From: Euborellia annulipes
Lineage: Eukaryota > Arthropoda > Insecta > Dermaptera > Anisolabididae
NCBI GenBank assembly: GCA_023213315.1
Contig: JAKCPI010012593.1
Span: forward strand, 19,562 to 83,561
DNA: 64,000 bases
Reading direction: 5' to 3'
Both the position numbers and the translations under genes were made by a program. This document shows, one piece after another, positions 10,895 through 23,204 of the stretch (its first letter is position 1; every line of letters begins with the position of its first letter). The notes under the pieces were generated by a model. That model was not told the origin of the DNA. It ran no database searches and saw only the letters and a program-made list of their open reading frames with translations.

Positions 10895-11195
10895 GAAAAT
10901 AAAATAAAAAAAAGATTTTTAAAAAATGCTTTTATTTAAATTGAACTAAAAAGAGAGAAATAAGAAAGAAATAATTTAATTGTTCTTGTTAAAATTTTTT
11001 AATATTTGACTTAAAATAAAAGCGTGGGGCGCTTCGAAGTGATTCCGAGACTCGCGCCCCACGCTTTTATTTTAAGTCATAAATATTAAAAAATTTTAAC
11101 AAGAACAATTAAATTATTTCTTTCTTATTTCTCTCTTTTTAGTTCAATTTAAATAAAAGCATTTTTTTAAAAATCTTTTTTTTTATTTTATTTTT
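10895..11195. repeat. Long inverted repeat, ~140-bp arms
   Basis: Left arm 10895-11031 and right arm 11053-11195 are near-perfect inverted copies, including AAAGCGTGGGGCGC / GCGCCCCACGCTTT next to the ~20-bp spacer. It lies directly beside the 145-bp tandem array. Class not known; no ORF. Confidence 0.85.
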
Positions 11196-11237
11196 ATTTT
11201 AAGCTTTTTAGTCTTTTAGTCTTATCAAAAATCATCA

Positions 11238-12950
11238 ATATGATAAAGTACCACATTAGTTTGGCCTCTATTGATTTGGTTCAATTGAAAAATTATTCAT
11301 TATCATAAAAAAATGACCCGTAAATATCAAAATTCAAAACTATAGTTAATAGGGCCTTATTTGCGTGAGGCTTCAAATAAAGTACCACATTAGTTTGGTC
11401 TATTTTGGTAAAACCAAACTCACAATTTGCGTCATCAAATATGACTCTTAAGTATTACATTTCACACCTCTAGCCCATCGGGAAGTCTTTTGAAATTACA
11501 TTAATTCACGAAGGGTTTCAAATAAAGTACCACATTAGTTTGGTCCATTTTGGTAAAACCAAACTCACAATTTGCGTCATCAAAAATGACTCTTAAGTAT
11601 TACATTTCACACCTCTAGCCCATCGGGAAGTCTTTTGAAATTACATTAATTCGCGAAGGGTTTCAAATAAAGTACCACATTAGTTTGGTCTATTTTGATC
11701 AAAACCACCATATAGTGGCGTCATCAAAAATGACTCTTAAGTATTACATTTCATACCTCTAGCCCATCGGGAAGTCTTTTGAAATTACATTAATTCGCGA
11801 AGGGTTTCAAATAAAGTACCACATTAATTTGGTCTATTTTGATCAAAACCACCATATAGTGGCGTCATCAAAAATGACTCTTAAGTATTACATTTCACAT
11901 CTCTAGCCCATCGGGAAGTCTTTTGAAATTACATTAATTCGCGAAGGGTTTCAAATAAAGTACCACATTAGTTTGGTCTATTTTGATCAAAACCACCATA
12001 TAGTGGCGTCATCAAAAATGACTCTTAAGTATTACATTTCACACCTCTAGCCCATCGGGAAGTCTTTTGAAATTACATTAATTCGCGAAGGATTTCAAAT
12101 AAAGTACCACATTAATTTGGTCTATTTTGATCAAAACCACCATATAGTGGCGTCATCAAAAATGACTCTTAAGTATTACATTTCACACCTCTAGCCCATC
12201 GGGAAGTCTTTTGAAATTACATTAATTCGCGAAGGGTTTCAAATAAAGTACCACATTAGTTTGGTCCATTTTGGTAAAACCAAACTCACAATTTGCGTCA
12301 TCAAAAATGACTCTTAAATATCAAATTTCACACCTCTAGCTCATCGGGAAGTCTTTTGGGAAATTACATTAATTCGCGAAGGGTTTCAAATAAAGTACCA
12401 CATTAGTTTGGTCTATTTTGATCAAAACCAACCATATAGTGGCGTCATCAAAAATGACTCTTAAGTATTACATTTCACACCTCTAGCCCATCGGGAAGTC
12501 TTTTTGAAATTACATTAATTCGCGAAGGGTTTCAAATAAAGTACCACATTAGTTTGGTCTATTTTGATCAAAACCACCATATAGTGGCGTCATCAAAAAA
12601 TGACTCTTAAGTATTACATTTTTCACACCTCTAGCCCATCGGGAAGTCTTTTGAAATTACATTAATTCGCGAAGGGTTTCAAATAAAGTACCACATTAGT
12701 TTTTTGGTCTATTTTGATCAAAACCTCCATATAGTGGCGTCATCAAAAAAAATGACTCTTTTAAGTATTACATTTCACACCTCCTAGCCCATCGGGAAGT
12801 CTTTTGAAATTACATTAATTCACGAAGGGTTTCAAATAAAGTACCACATTAGTTTGGTCCATTTTGGTAAAACCAAACTCACAATTTGCGTCATCAAAAA
12901 TGACTCTTAAATATCAAATTTCACACCTCTAGCTCATCGGGAAGTGTCCT
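11238..12950. repeat. Satellite-like array, ~145-bp monomer, about 11 copies
   Basis: The block AAATAAAGTACCACATTA recurs near 11375, 11520, 11664, 11807, 11955, 12096, 12239, 12386, 12533, 12685 and 12832. Monomers share CACCTCTAGCCCATCGGGAA and GAAATTACATTAATTCGCGA. Two subtypes alternate: one with GGTAAAACCAAACTCACAAT and one with GATCAAAACCACCATATAGT. Terminal copies are the most diverged (11238 start, 12900 end), as expected for unequal exchange. Confidence 0.93.
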
Positions 12951-13098
12951 TAACAAAGCCATAAAGTTGGTGACCTTGAAAGAGTAAGTTAAATAAAAGC
13001 ATTTAATTAAAATTTTTAAAAAGAACCATAGTTTATTTCAAGCAGTCAACATTAAATCAAGTTTGAAACTAAGGTGCTATCGGAAACTAAATATATCT

Positions 13099-13188
13099 CG
13101 ACACAAAAAATCTGGTGTGACCAGCACAGTGCTTTTAACTTTCTCTTACCGAAGGGTAAGAGAAAGTTGTGCGTCTGATTTTGTGTCG
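13099..13188. repeat. Hairpin element X (AATCTGGTGTGAC family)
   Basis: CGACACAAAAAATCTGGTGT leads into inverted halves ACTTTCTCTTACC / GGTAAGAGAAAGT and closes with TTTTGTGTCG. A compact imperfect hairpin of about 90 bp, found about a dozen times in the window and often at the 3' end of repeat H. Confidence 0.8.
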
Positions 13189-13355
13189 AAAAGAAATATG
13201 ATGTTTTAGTATATAAATAAAAAAAGTAAAAATTCGAAATATCTTTTTTATTTAAATGAAGCTGTGTGGAAATCTCCTTAGCTGAAACAAAAAAATCATT
13301 GTGTGGTTTTATGAAACCACGATGCAAGTGAAACTTTTTCCGGATCATGGAGGCG

Positions 13356-13596
13356 TCGAGTGAAAGATAAATTTTAGTGGGGGGGACGTCCCCCCAAAAG
13401 AACTTTCGGAGGTCTGGAATATCATTTTTCAATTAATTAGATCATAGAGAAGCGTCATTTTAAATTTTAATAAAATCGAGTGAAAGATAAATTTTAGTGG
13501 GGGGACGTCCCCCCAAAAGAACTTTCGGAGGTCTGGAATATCATTTTTCAATTAATTAGATCATAGAGAAGCGTCATTTTAAATTTTATTAAAATC
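13356..13596. repeat. Tandem duplication, two ~120-bp units
   Basis: Two consecutive copies begin CGAGTGAAAGATAAATTTTA and contain GGGGACGTCCCCCCAAAAGA and TTCAATTAATTAGATCATAG. They are nearly identical, implying a recent event. The GGGGACGTCCCC core is palindromic. A G run follows at 13620-13640. Confidence 0.85.
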
Positions 13597-13812
13597 GAGT
13601 GAAAAAAAAACAATAATTTTAGGGGGGGGGGGGTAGGGGGTGTAGAGCGGAAATTATATAATAGTATAGATATAGATAATCAATTTTGTTTTATATAGGC
13701 TTATTTTATTTATATTGTGATGAAATAAGTATAAATTCCGTAGCGTAGTAAAAAAAAAACACATTTATATAAAAGTTTTCATAATAGTCCATATATATAA
13801 TTTATTATTTTG

Positions 13813-14070
13813 GCCCACGGGTCGTGGTTAGGGGTTAGCGTGCTGGCCTTGTATACCAGGAGTCGCGGGTTCGGACCCAGGCAAGTCCGATGGCATTTGG
13901 ATACCAAATGGCTTGAATAAAAATGCCTAACCCCCAATACACATTTATTTATATATATATCGGTTATAGTTTGTCTTATATGGCCTCAGATGCCGAAATG
14001 ACTTGTATGTATGTGTGTGTGAATGTGAGTGTGACTGTGAAAAAAGTGTGTTTAAAAAAAAAATTTTGAA
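13813..14070 (+). repeat. tRNA-derived SINE, family A
   Basis: A-box region GTGGTTAGGGGTTAGCGTGC, B box GGGTTCGGACCC, the CCAAATGGCTT body, GGTTATAGTTTGTCTTATAT and GTGTGTGTGAATGTGAGTG, then an A run. Confidence 0.85.
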
Positions 14071-14139
14071 ACGAGTTGGAATATATATTCACCTCAATCG
14101 ATTATTTGGAAACAATCAATGTTAAAAAAACACCGATTA

Positions 14140-14460
14140 TTTCTCTATAATTAGTTATGAAAAAATAATAGATTATTTCCGATTAATCGGTTCTCCGATT
14201 ATTCCGGTTATTTTCGATTAATCGGTTCTCCGATTATTCCGATTATTTTCGATTAATCGGGAAACCGATTATTCCGATTATTTTCGATTAATCGGGAAAC
14301 CGATTATTCCGATTATTTTCGATTAATCGGGAAACCGATTATTCCGATTATTTTCGATTAATCGGTTCTCCCGATTAATCGATTATTTTTTTTATAATAA
14401 TCGATTATTTTTTAAGAAAATAATCGGTATAAAAACGATTAATCGATTATTTTTCCCAGC
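14140..14460. repeat. Tandem ATCGATTA-type repeat, ~39-bp unit
   Basis: Units of the form CCGATTATTTTCGATTAATCGG repeat about six times with GTTCTC or GAAACC linkers, flanked by degenerate AATCGATTATTTT copies. A related short block occurs at 17620-17720. Possibly the ends of a hAT-like element (CAGNGCT-like flank CCCAGCCCTAG at 14455), but no duplication was confirmed. Confidence 0.8.
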
Positions 14461-14944
14461 CCTAGTTGAGGAGCGTGCAATTAAAAATTAGAGAAACATG
14501 TTTTAAAGAACCAAAAATAGGTAAACAAAAAAAACTTTCATATCGAATTTATTAAAACGAGTTTAATTAAATTTTAATAATTAGGAAAATATTAGGTGAA
14601 TATATTTGATTAGTAATTGGGGATTAAAAGTGATAATAGATATATAAAATTTAAAAATTCATTTAATGTTCTGGAATTTGATAAAATTCTCGAATATGAC
14701 ACAAGAGTGATGAAAAATTGAATTAATTTTTACTTTCTCTTACCTATATTTGTTATGTTAATATAGAGAAAGTATGGTATTCATGTCAAACTTCGTTCCT
14801 GGCGGGGGGTGCCACGACCTCACATATTTTTTTATATTTCCAAATATACAAAATTTCTAGGGATATCTGGTTGTGTGATGCGACCCTAGAAAATTTTATA
14901 TTTGGAAATGAAAAAAAAAACTTTTATTTCAATTTAAAAATATA

Positions 14945-15045
14945 ATTCGACAAAAAAAGCTGGTGTGACAAACACAGAACACAACTTTCAAATACAGAAG
15001 GTAAGAGAAAGTTGTGTTCTGTGCTTGACACACCAGTGTTTTTTT
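14945..15045. repeat. Hairpin element X
   Basis: GCTGGTGTGACAAACACAGA and its inverted partner CTTGACACACCAGTG flank AACTTTCAAATACAGAAGGT. Same family as 13099-13188. Confidence 0.75.
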
Positions 15046-15239
15046 AATAAATTAATTATTCTTTTTTTATTTTTCATATAAATGAGTCTATAAACATTTC
15101 ACCTATATTACTGAGGTATATTTTCTACTCAAGTTTATAACGTTTAAACAGTGATTAGAGCATTACAGATTAATCTTATCTAATTTTATTTTTAAAAGAT
15201 GAAATATGAAAGAGATTATATGGTAGCCTATTTATATTT

Positions 15240-15600
15240 TTACTTTCTCTTACCTCTATATATGTTAATATATAGAGAAAGTATTGGATTCATGTCAAAA
15301 ATTCGATGTCACGATTTTGACGGATATACACGTTTTGAGGTCCCCTGAATCCAAAAAAAGTGGTTTTCGCGACATGATCTGTCTGTGTGTCCGTGAACAA
15401 AATAACAAGTAAGAGAGGAAAAAGCTAGGAGGTTGAAATTTTATATTTAAGTGAGGCACCTCCTGGGACGTGTCACGAGTACTAGTACTTTACTGATGTA
15501 AATTTTCAGTTTTTTTTTTTCTATCTTCTCAAAATTCGCTACAAGGATTTTTTTTTTAAATTCATAAATCAATTATTTTTTAGATGCTCTTTAAAATGTA
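15240..15600 (+). repeat. Composite repeat H, 5' portion
   Basis: Begins TTACTTTCTCTTACCTCTAT with the inverted AATATATAGAGAAAGTATTGG, then ATTCGATGTCACGATTTTGA and AGTACTAGTACTTTACTGAT. It ends in TTTTGCCATTGG, where a hammerhead-bearing sequence takes over. Confidence 0.85.
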
Positions 15601-15625
15601 TATTCTCATTTTGCCATTGGCCGAA

Positions 15626-15673
15626 CCCTAGCTCTGAAGATGGTCGCATAGTCGACCGAAACATCGCTATGGG
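15626..15673 (+). ncRNA. Hammerhead ribozyme-like motif, long stem I
   Basis: Stem I CCCTAGC (15626-15632) pairs with GCTATGGG (15666-15673) with one bulged T. Core CTGAAGA (15634-15640) follows one extra T. Stem II is GGTCG/CGACC around CATAGT, perfectly paired. Core GAAA (15658-15661), then C and the cleavage triplet ATC. This is the best supported single-copy motif because both stems are long and complementary. Confidence 0.7.
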
Positions 15674-15843
15674 TTCGAATATAATAAAGAAATAGACAAA
15701 GCCTTTTATTTATCCTGGTACATATTGATTCAGCTATTCACCTCGCTAACAAATGTTAGTTTAAATAGACAAAAAAAAAAGTTCAAATGATATAATTTAT
15801 TTTTATATCTTAATAAATTATTTTTAAAATTCATTAAAATTGA

Positions 15844-15849
<6 letters not shown>

Positions 15850-15906
<57 letters not shown>
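15850..15906 (+). repeat. Poly(A) tract, ~57 bp
   Basis: An uninterrupted A run of more than 50 bases with no recognisable retroelement directly before it. It may be an old insertion tail or a simple repeat expansion, and is prone to assembly length error. Confidence 0.9.
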
Positions 15907-15908
<2 letters not shown>

Positions 15909-17837
15909 GGCCTTAAGGAATGTAGGTCTAATTTAAGTGAAAGTACTATTTTTTTTTAACCTATACCTATATGATAAAAAAAAATTTGAATAGGGTTATT
16001 GTGAAATTTAAAAATTTTCTGGTATTATTATGCTTTTTAATCTGATGGCTACTTTTTTTTTAATTTATTTCCCAAACCTCTTTTAATTTTCGCATATTGT
16101 AAACATGCAACAACGAACGAAAGAGGAGAGAAAAAGAGAAGAGAGAGAGAAATACATGAATGGTGAATTGCAGCAGAAAAGACCTTGGAAATGAGTGTGC
16201 GAAATGTTTAACAAACTCAAAACAAATGACAGACAGAACCGTTGACCGTCTCATCAACAAAGCTTGTTGTTGTTATCATTAAACAAAAAAAGAAGACATT
16301 ATGTACGAATTCTTCCGTCAACGTCGCGAATAGTCTAAAACCGGAAATTTGTCTGATGTAGTTTATTTCCGTGAAAAACATGGATTGCGTGTTCTTAAAA
16401 ATGTTATGATTATTATCGTTAACTTTTTTTGTTTCCCGTCTTCTTTTTTTTTTTTTTTTTTTTTATTCACTCTGCAAATGCCATTCCAATGCGGTCACTC
16501 GGAGGACGTCTTCATAGTCGTCGCAAGAACACGTATATTTTTTCTACATCGCCTGCATATAATCAGAATCCTCGTAATATATGCTAAGCCAATGGTGGGA
16601 ATACCCTTGCGCTAGAATCCAAGGTTGTTGGCTCTCTTTAATTAAATAAGACAGGCCAGAGTATGATTAATAATCTCTACGAGTCTAATTCTAATTATAC
16701 CAAAAAAATAATTCTCATGAAAAACAGGTGGACCATCATAAATAGATACTCTAATAACAAATTTGCATATTCCAAAAGATAGGAAGAAGATATTTTACTA
16801 AATCGACTAAAGTCATAGGCCTCTAAAAGAAAAAAAAATTCTGATTCCGAGTGTAATGTCCTTTATAACGAGATTTAACTTTTCAAAGTCATGTTTGTGA
16901 ATATTTGTTTTCTAATAGCCTACTCTCTATTTACTACTTGATTAATTAGCTACAAAATTCAATGAATAATTTCTGGGTAGACAGTAGAGCAACTAAGAGA
17001 AATTGGAAAATATTTTTTTAAAAATCACAAGAAAAAAAGAAATTTTTTTAATCGAGGTGGTTACGATCAGCAGTCAGTGGGAAAACTAAATTTCTCAAAA
17101 ATTGGAAAATATCATAAAAATTTTAAAATTGTAGAAAAAGATACAAATTTTGAAAATTTTTCGAAATATATTATAATCAACTCAATAGAATTATTGTGCC
17201 TATAACAAGTGGTAAAGCCCGCCTCAGGCGGGCTACGCCCACTGGACCCCCTAGCTTGCCTTTGGCGAGCAAATGCATCAAATTTATTTTTGATTCTACT
17301 GACTTTGGAAATTTTGCCCTTCGAGGAGCAATTGAAAAATTTTAAAGTTTTAAATTTCCCTCACTCCACTTCCTCTATCTCTGGGCCAATCAGCGAGAGG
17401 AAATGGTATACAGGAACATAAAAAGGATGTCAGTGGCTAGCGCTTTATATTCAATTAGTATTGATATTGATTTTTTAAGAGCCGCATGAATGACGCCTGA
17501 AAGATAGGCAATACAAATGACTATTTTTCCGTCTAGGGACCATTCAGTTTTCAATTTCTTGTATCTGCTATCGATAACGGGACAAACTAAACGAATCATT
17601 TATTATAATTAGGGCTGTGCAAAATAGTCAATTGTTTACCGATTATTTTCTTAAAAAATAATCGATTATTAAAAAATAATAACCGATTATTGGGTAAACA
17701 ATCGATTATTTTTCATCGGATGAGACTCGTATAGCCCACTAAAAAAAAGGTCAAATGATTTTCGCGAGAGGAAAAAAAAAATGTATAACCGATTAATTTT
17801 TTCCATAATCGAACACACCTAATTATAATATGCACCC

Positions 17838-18130
17838 AGGGCCGGCTCTAGGATTTTGGCGCCCCGACGCAGAACAGTAATTGTCGCCTCACAACCAGGG
17901 GCGTATATAGAAATTTTTTCGGGGTAAGAGGGGGGCCTGAACTCAAAAATTAAAAAAAAAAAATTTTTGCCGCCCTTCAAAAAGTTTTTCTTTCGCGGAA
18001 CATAAGTGTTCCGCCCCGCGCGGAAAATTTTTTTCCCCGTCCGTGTAAATTATTTTACCTTTTTTTTTTAGAGACTAGAAATTTTTGCCGCCTTCGAAAA
18101 TTTTGCGTAAATTATGGCAACCTTATACGG
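17838..18130. mobile_element. hAT-like element remnants (CAGGGCCGG end)
   Basis: CAGGGCCGGCTCTAGG at the start matches the left end of the complete element at 28980-29173, followed by another end-like CAGGGGCGTATATAG at about 17897 and G/C-rich filler. No matching right end or target duplication was found, so boundaries are uncertain. Confidence 0.45.
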
Positions 18131-19339
18131 CGCTTCGCCACCTAACTTAATATTGTTTAACTTTACAACAAAATGCTGGTTAACGAATAAAGATAGCTTG
18201 AAGTTACGACGATTATTTCTTTAATAGACCTACCTCCTCAAAAAAAGACAGTCCCATCAAAGTGGGGGCGAGGATGAAAAAGTAATTCAAGGGGAGAAAA
18301 CAGCGTGAAAATGAAAAAATAATAATTCCTAAAATAATTGTATCAAAAATATACAGAAGTAACAAGAAATTCAAGGAGTCATAAGTAATTAAAACTGATA
18401 ATCAAGTTAGAATATTTCTTGTCTGAAAAAATAGTAAATTATAGTTTTTTTTTATTGAGGTATTTTTCGGCATCGGAGGCCATTTGGACCCTATTTCTAT
18501 AAAAGACTGTAAATTTGTTAATTTTTTTTTTTTAATTAACAAGGTTCGTTAAGCTTCCTCCTAATAATTTAATAAAAGAATTTGACCCATTTATTCATCA
18601 ATAAATTTCATTTTCTCTTCTTTAATAAAAATATAGAAATATATTTTATTTTTGTTGTTTAAACATTTTTGATTTCGCATATAAAATGAATAATTTCACA
18701 CTCTCTCTAGCCTAATTTGAGTTATGTTTTATTATTTATTTTAATAAGAACGAGAAAAAAAAGTGTAAATAATAAATATGTTAAAAAAAAAAAAATGAAA
18801 TGAAGAAATAAATAAATTTTGACACTTCCTAACATTTCCTTTCCTCCATCAGAAAGAATTTTTTAAATAATTTATTATAGCCTACTCCCAAACATGATTA
18901 AATAATTTTTTTCGTCACGGGAATTATGATCATCAATATTTCTAACAAAAGTAATCTTAATCGAATGATATTTCCAATTATTTTTAAAATAATTTTTTTA
19001 TTAGTTCCCGACACGATTTAATATAATTTGAATTTCCAAATTACATATACCTTATTTAAGCTATTATTTTTGAGAAAGCAGAAAAAAATAATGCAGTCAG
19101 GAAAAATAAAATTTTTGTTTATAAATTTATATTGTCCGACGTTTCCAAGAGGCAACCTTGTGTTCATAATAAACAAACCTCCCGAGGAAGGGTGCGACTT
19201 GCGCCCAAAACGTCAGTCAAAAAACTAACTTATCAGGTGGAAATTCTAACTATATTAAATCGTATCTGTTATTTAAAATAAATAGGGTTGGGAACTAAAT
19301 GGTCATGGATGCCGAAAAAAAACCCTTAAACAAAAGAAA

Positions 19340-19440
19340 AAGTCTGGTGTGACTGGTCGCACAGCACACAACTTTCGATTACCGAAGGTAAGAGAAAGTT
19401 GTGTTCTGTGCTTGTCACACCAGATTTTTTTGTGTCGAGA
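19340..19440. repeat. Hairpin element X
   Basis: AAAGTCTGGTGTGACTGGTC and inverted TTGTCACACCAGATTTTTT with central CCGAAGGTAAGAGAAAGTTG. It lies at the 3' side of the minus-oriented repeat H copy at 19745-20215, separated from it by a SINE insertion. Confidence 0.8.
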
Positions 19441-19491
19441 TATATTTAGTTTCCGATAGTACGGTACATTTGAATTTGAATAACCTATTTG

Positions 19492-19740
19492 CCCTCGGGG
19501 CTTGGAGTAGAGGTTAGCGTGCTAACCTCGTATACCAAACGACGGGTTCGGACCCCAGGCAGTCCGATGATTTTATTTAAGCCATTTGGATACCAAATGG
19601 CTTAAATAAGAATGCCTGGACCCTAAATAATATATATTCATAACGGTTATCGTCAAAAGTCTTAAATGGCCTAAGTTGCCGAAAAGACTGTATGAATGTG
19701 TGTGTGGTTGGAAGTGTGAATGAGAAAAAAGTGAGAAAGT
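19492..19740 (+). repeat. tRNA-derived SINE, family A
   Basis: GGGCTTGGAGTAGAGGTTAG, B box GGGTTCGGACCCC, body and GTGTGTGTGG tail. It interrupts a hairpin X plus repeat H composite, so it inserted later. Confidence 0.85.
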
Positions 19741-19744
19741 GAGA

Positions 19745-20215
19745 ATAACCTATTTGTTTATTTATATTTTGTTCCCGTGGAAACCATTTCTCCTATCTTT
19801 TCTATGGAGTACAAGAGTAAAGTGGTTTTCAGAAGATTTCAATGCCAAAATGAGAATATACAGTTTAAAGAGAATCTAAAAAATAATTGATTTTTGAATT
19901 AAAATCGTTGGAACGAATTTTGAGAAAATCGAAAAAACTGAAAAAGTACATCAGTAAAGTACTAGTAGTTTTTAGCCGATTTTAATTAAAAGCTTATTTT
20001 CACGCCATAGGGGGATGCCTAACTTAAATATAAAATTTCAACCTCTTAGCTCAATTCCTTCATGCTTTAAATTGAACACACAGACAAAGCATGACGCGAA
20101 AACCACTTTTTTGGACTCAGGGAACCTCAAAACGTATATATCCATCAACATCTCGACATCGAATTTTTGACATGAAACCAATACTTTTTCGCTCTTATAC
20201 TTATATATATTTATA
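19745..20215 (-). repeat. Composite repeat H
   Basis: Minus orientation with all central blocks: ATTTCTCCTATCTTTTCTAT, AGTACATCAGTAAAGTACTA, ACATCTCGACATCGAATTTT. Its end at 20215-20225 is the AT-rich TATATATTTATATTATATAC terminus. Confidence 0.85.
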
Positions 20216-20230
20216 TTATATACTCTATAT

Positions 20231-20485
20231 CATAGGCGAACCAGGGGGGGTTTAGGGTTAACCCCCCCAGGAAATAAAAAAATCAAAATATATATATTAC
20301 AAATAGAAAAGAAAAAGTATAATCATTTCGGTTCGCAAAAGAGGAAATATTCGGGGGGCGCATGGGAAAAAAATTTGGTTCCACGGGGCGGCAAAAATTT
20401 AGCGTCTCTTTTTACGGACTGGAAAAAATTTCCCCGCAAGGAAAAATATTTGAGATCACCCCCCCCACGGAAACCCCCAGAAATC
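20231..20485. mobile_element. hAT-like remnant, empty-site relative of 24692-25556
   Basis: Starts CATAGGCGAACCAGGGGGGG and shares ATATATATTACAAATAGAAA and the GGCAAAAATTTAGCGTCTC block with the 24692 element. It lacks the retrotransposon insertion found there, so it shows the pre-insertion state. The right terminus is lost in a TA repeat. Confidence 0.6.
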
Positions 20486-22100
20486 TGTTGCTTTTTATAT
20501 ATATATATATATATATTTATATTATATACATATAGGTAAGAGAGAGTAAAAGTAATAGTGACTAATTCTTAGAAAGAGTGGTCCGCTTTGGAGTAATCAA
20601 TCTCGAAAAAGGTGAGTTGATAATTTGAATTGTCTACCTTTCAAATAAATACGAATTTCTGCAACAAGTGGACATTCGACAGATTTGCACCCCTTAAATA
20701 AACATTCGGTATATAAATAAATATTTAGCGACTGAAATAAATAGCTAATTAAAGGAGAGTTTTGTAAAAATTATCATATTAGAATTATTGTAACTGAAAA
20801 TAAGATATTTGGAAAAAAAATACGAATGAGTATTTCAAAATTGAAGTCAAAACGCTATCTCCACTTAATGCATTCTTTGTTTATAAAGAAAAAGTATGCA
20901 TAAATATCTACAACTAAATAAACAAGAATAGTTTTAAAAAAAATCACTTGAAATGTTTTTCTTTTTAAGGTGAAAGTTAATCTAAATGTTTTAAAGAACG
21001 TGAAATATGTTTAAAAAAAAAAAATATACCAAGCTGATCAATCCGATCGATTTGAGGGAGGAAGTGAACGTCTTTTACGTATGTACATTTATTATTAGAC
21101 AAAGAGCAAAGTGTGGAACGAATGGAATCTATCATCTGATGCTAATGGATGGGCCCTGGGTTCGATGCTCGGCTACTCCCCCACACTTAAACAACTTCCG
21201 GCAACGATCGTTTACCGAAATGGAGCATCAAATCCGCTAGTCAATCGGAGTAAGTTATTTAAAAAAACAAAACAAAACAAAGAAATTAGGGAAAGAGAAA
21301 ATTTCCTTTTGTGCTGCGAGGTCAAAACTATTAAAGACAAGTTAAATAGTCAAGGATTGTGATGACATAATGATAATAAATCTTAAGGAGAGAGTGGACA
21401 CAGATATCATAATAATATCACTTTAATTATTTGCATTAAAATCTTTTATTGTTTGTGCTCAATTACCATAAAATAGGAATATTAAAAAAAAATCCTCAAA
21501 TTATTTATTTTTATTATTTTCGAAAGGATTAAAGAGAGGTGACGTTTTAAAAATTTTAGTTTTCATCCCTTCTTCCTTGTTTCCCAAATAAGTCCTTAAA
21601 TAAAAATTGGCATTTTGTTAGAAGATTTTTTTTTTTTTATATAACCTATCCATCCGTGAAAAAAAATTACGAGTTAACGGAATAATATTTTGACGTTAAT
21701 TTACTGTGACATTTAAATATGTCTTTTTATATTTTTATTCAAAATTGTATAAAATTTATATAAATAATATAAAAAGACTCACTGAGAATTGTTAATTGGG
21801 TAGTGAAAAGAGTTAGTTGCAGTATAAAAAATTTTTCCAAGATATTTTTTTTTAAAACCTTAGGACAGTGGTTTTCAAACTTAAGGGGTTGTTTTGGCTA
21901 ATTCTTCTATTGATATTCAAAAAAAAAATATAGATTTATATAAAAATATTTAAAATAATTTTTTTTGCAAAAAAAAAGTTTTTTTTTTTTTTTAAATCTC
22001 GGGGGGGGGGGGGGGGGTATCCGCCCTTGCTAGGGAGGCGCGCCCCACAGTTTGGAAAACGCTGGTATAAGGGTATTTTATGGCTGGTGGAATTTGTAAC

Positions 22101-22307
22101 AGGAATGAAAGTTAGAAAAAACGCAACCAGAATTTTTTCTTTAAAAATATATTTTAACAGCTTACGTTTCGGCCTTGGTCAAAGCCATTCTTGGATGACC
22201 ACTAACAGGGGTCCGAGGATGGCTTTGAAAAAAGCCGAAACGTCAGCTGTTAAAATATATTTTTGAAGAAAAAAATTCTGTCTTCGTTTTTTCTAACTTT
22301 CATTCCT
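22101..22307. mobile_element. Fold-back element with a hammerhead-like motif
   Basis: Inverted arms share AGGAATGAAAGTTAGAAAAA and AAAATATATTTTAACAGC. The motif on the plus strand (about 22208-22250) has CCGAGGA, stem II GGCTTT/AAAGCC, GAAA and CGTC. The first core pair differs from CTGANGA (CCGAGGA), so activity is doubtful. Confidence 0.65.
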
Positions 22308-22321
22308 GAAGAAAAATATTT

Positions 22322-22590
22322 TTCTCAAATCTTATTTTCACGCCTTGGGGGGGGGGGGTGCCTAACTTAAATATAAAATTTCAACCTCGTAGCTCAATTC
22401 CTTCATGCTTTAAATTGAACCCAAACAGACACAGAGACAGAACATGTCGCGAAAACCACTTTTTTGGAATCAGGGGACCTCAAAACATGTATATCCATCA
22501 AAATCTCGACATCGAATTTTTGACATGAATCCAATACTTTCTCTCTATAGGCCTATATAGGTATATTAACTTATACATATAGGCAAGGGA
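22322..22590 (-). repeat. Composite repeat H, 5' portion
   Basis: Contains CAACCTCGTAGCTCAATTCC, CGAAAACCACTTTTTTGGAA and TCTCGACATCGAATTTTTGA, ending in the TTACTTTC(C)CTTGCC terminus at 22590. A G run at 22345 is internal. Confidence 0.8.
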
Positions 22591-23204
22591 AAGTAAAAAA
22601 TTCAAATACTGATTGAGATTAGTTCTATATATAAAAAGAAGCGGAAACTCAGCCTAGTAAAATTCTAAGTGGACTAATCATATCTTACTTTTCTACCTAA
22701 AGAAAAAATCCCTCAATATTCTATAAGGGATTCAATGGATTCCCGATTCGAAGTTACCCAGTGTTATTATTATCTGTTTCTGAGAGTTTCGAAATCTTCA
22801 AAAATTAATTCCGCCCCAGTAATAAGAAATTTTAGAATGATATTAAAATGTTTCTACCCCACTATCCTATTTGCTAAATATTGAATATACATTTTAACTC
22901 AAACGGATTATTTTTTTTTTTAACTTATTTTTTAGTAAAAGTATTAAAAAAAAACATTAATATCTTTATGCATTATAGGGGATGGGGCATTAACCCCCCT
23001 GGTTAATGCCTTCCTTCATATCTCCCCCCCTCCCCCGCCCCCTTAAGGAAATGCGAGCCTTCACTGCGAAATTACTCGCAAAATAATTTGAATACATTTA
23101 TAAATAATTATTTTAATTTTTATTTTATTTTAATTTTCAACCCTTAATCCACCCTTGTGTAAAAGTATATTAAGGAAATTTGATTAACAAAAATATAACG
23201 TCGC

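Noticed and set aside
11238..12950. CRISPR array
   Set aside because: The repeats are contiguous ~145-bp monomers without unique spacers, in a eukaryotic intron.
13052..13432. 126-codon minus-strand frame
   Set aside because: It runs through a hairpin element and a duplicated repeat; no conserved motif and no splice context.
16060..16260. Minus-strand secreted-like 66-codon frame with Phe/Leu/Ser runs
   Set aside because: Composition reflects a purine-rich plus strand (GAGAGAAAAAGAGAAG); no start context, splice site or homologous motif.
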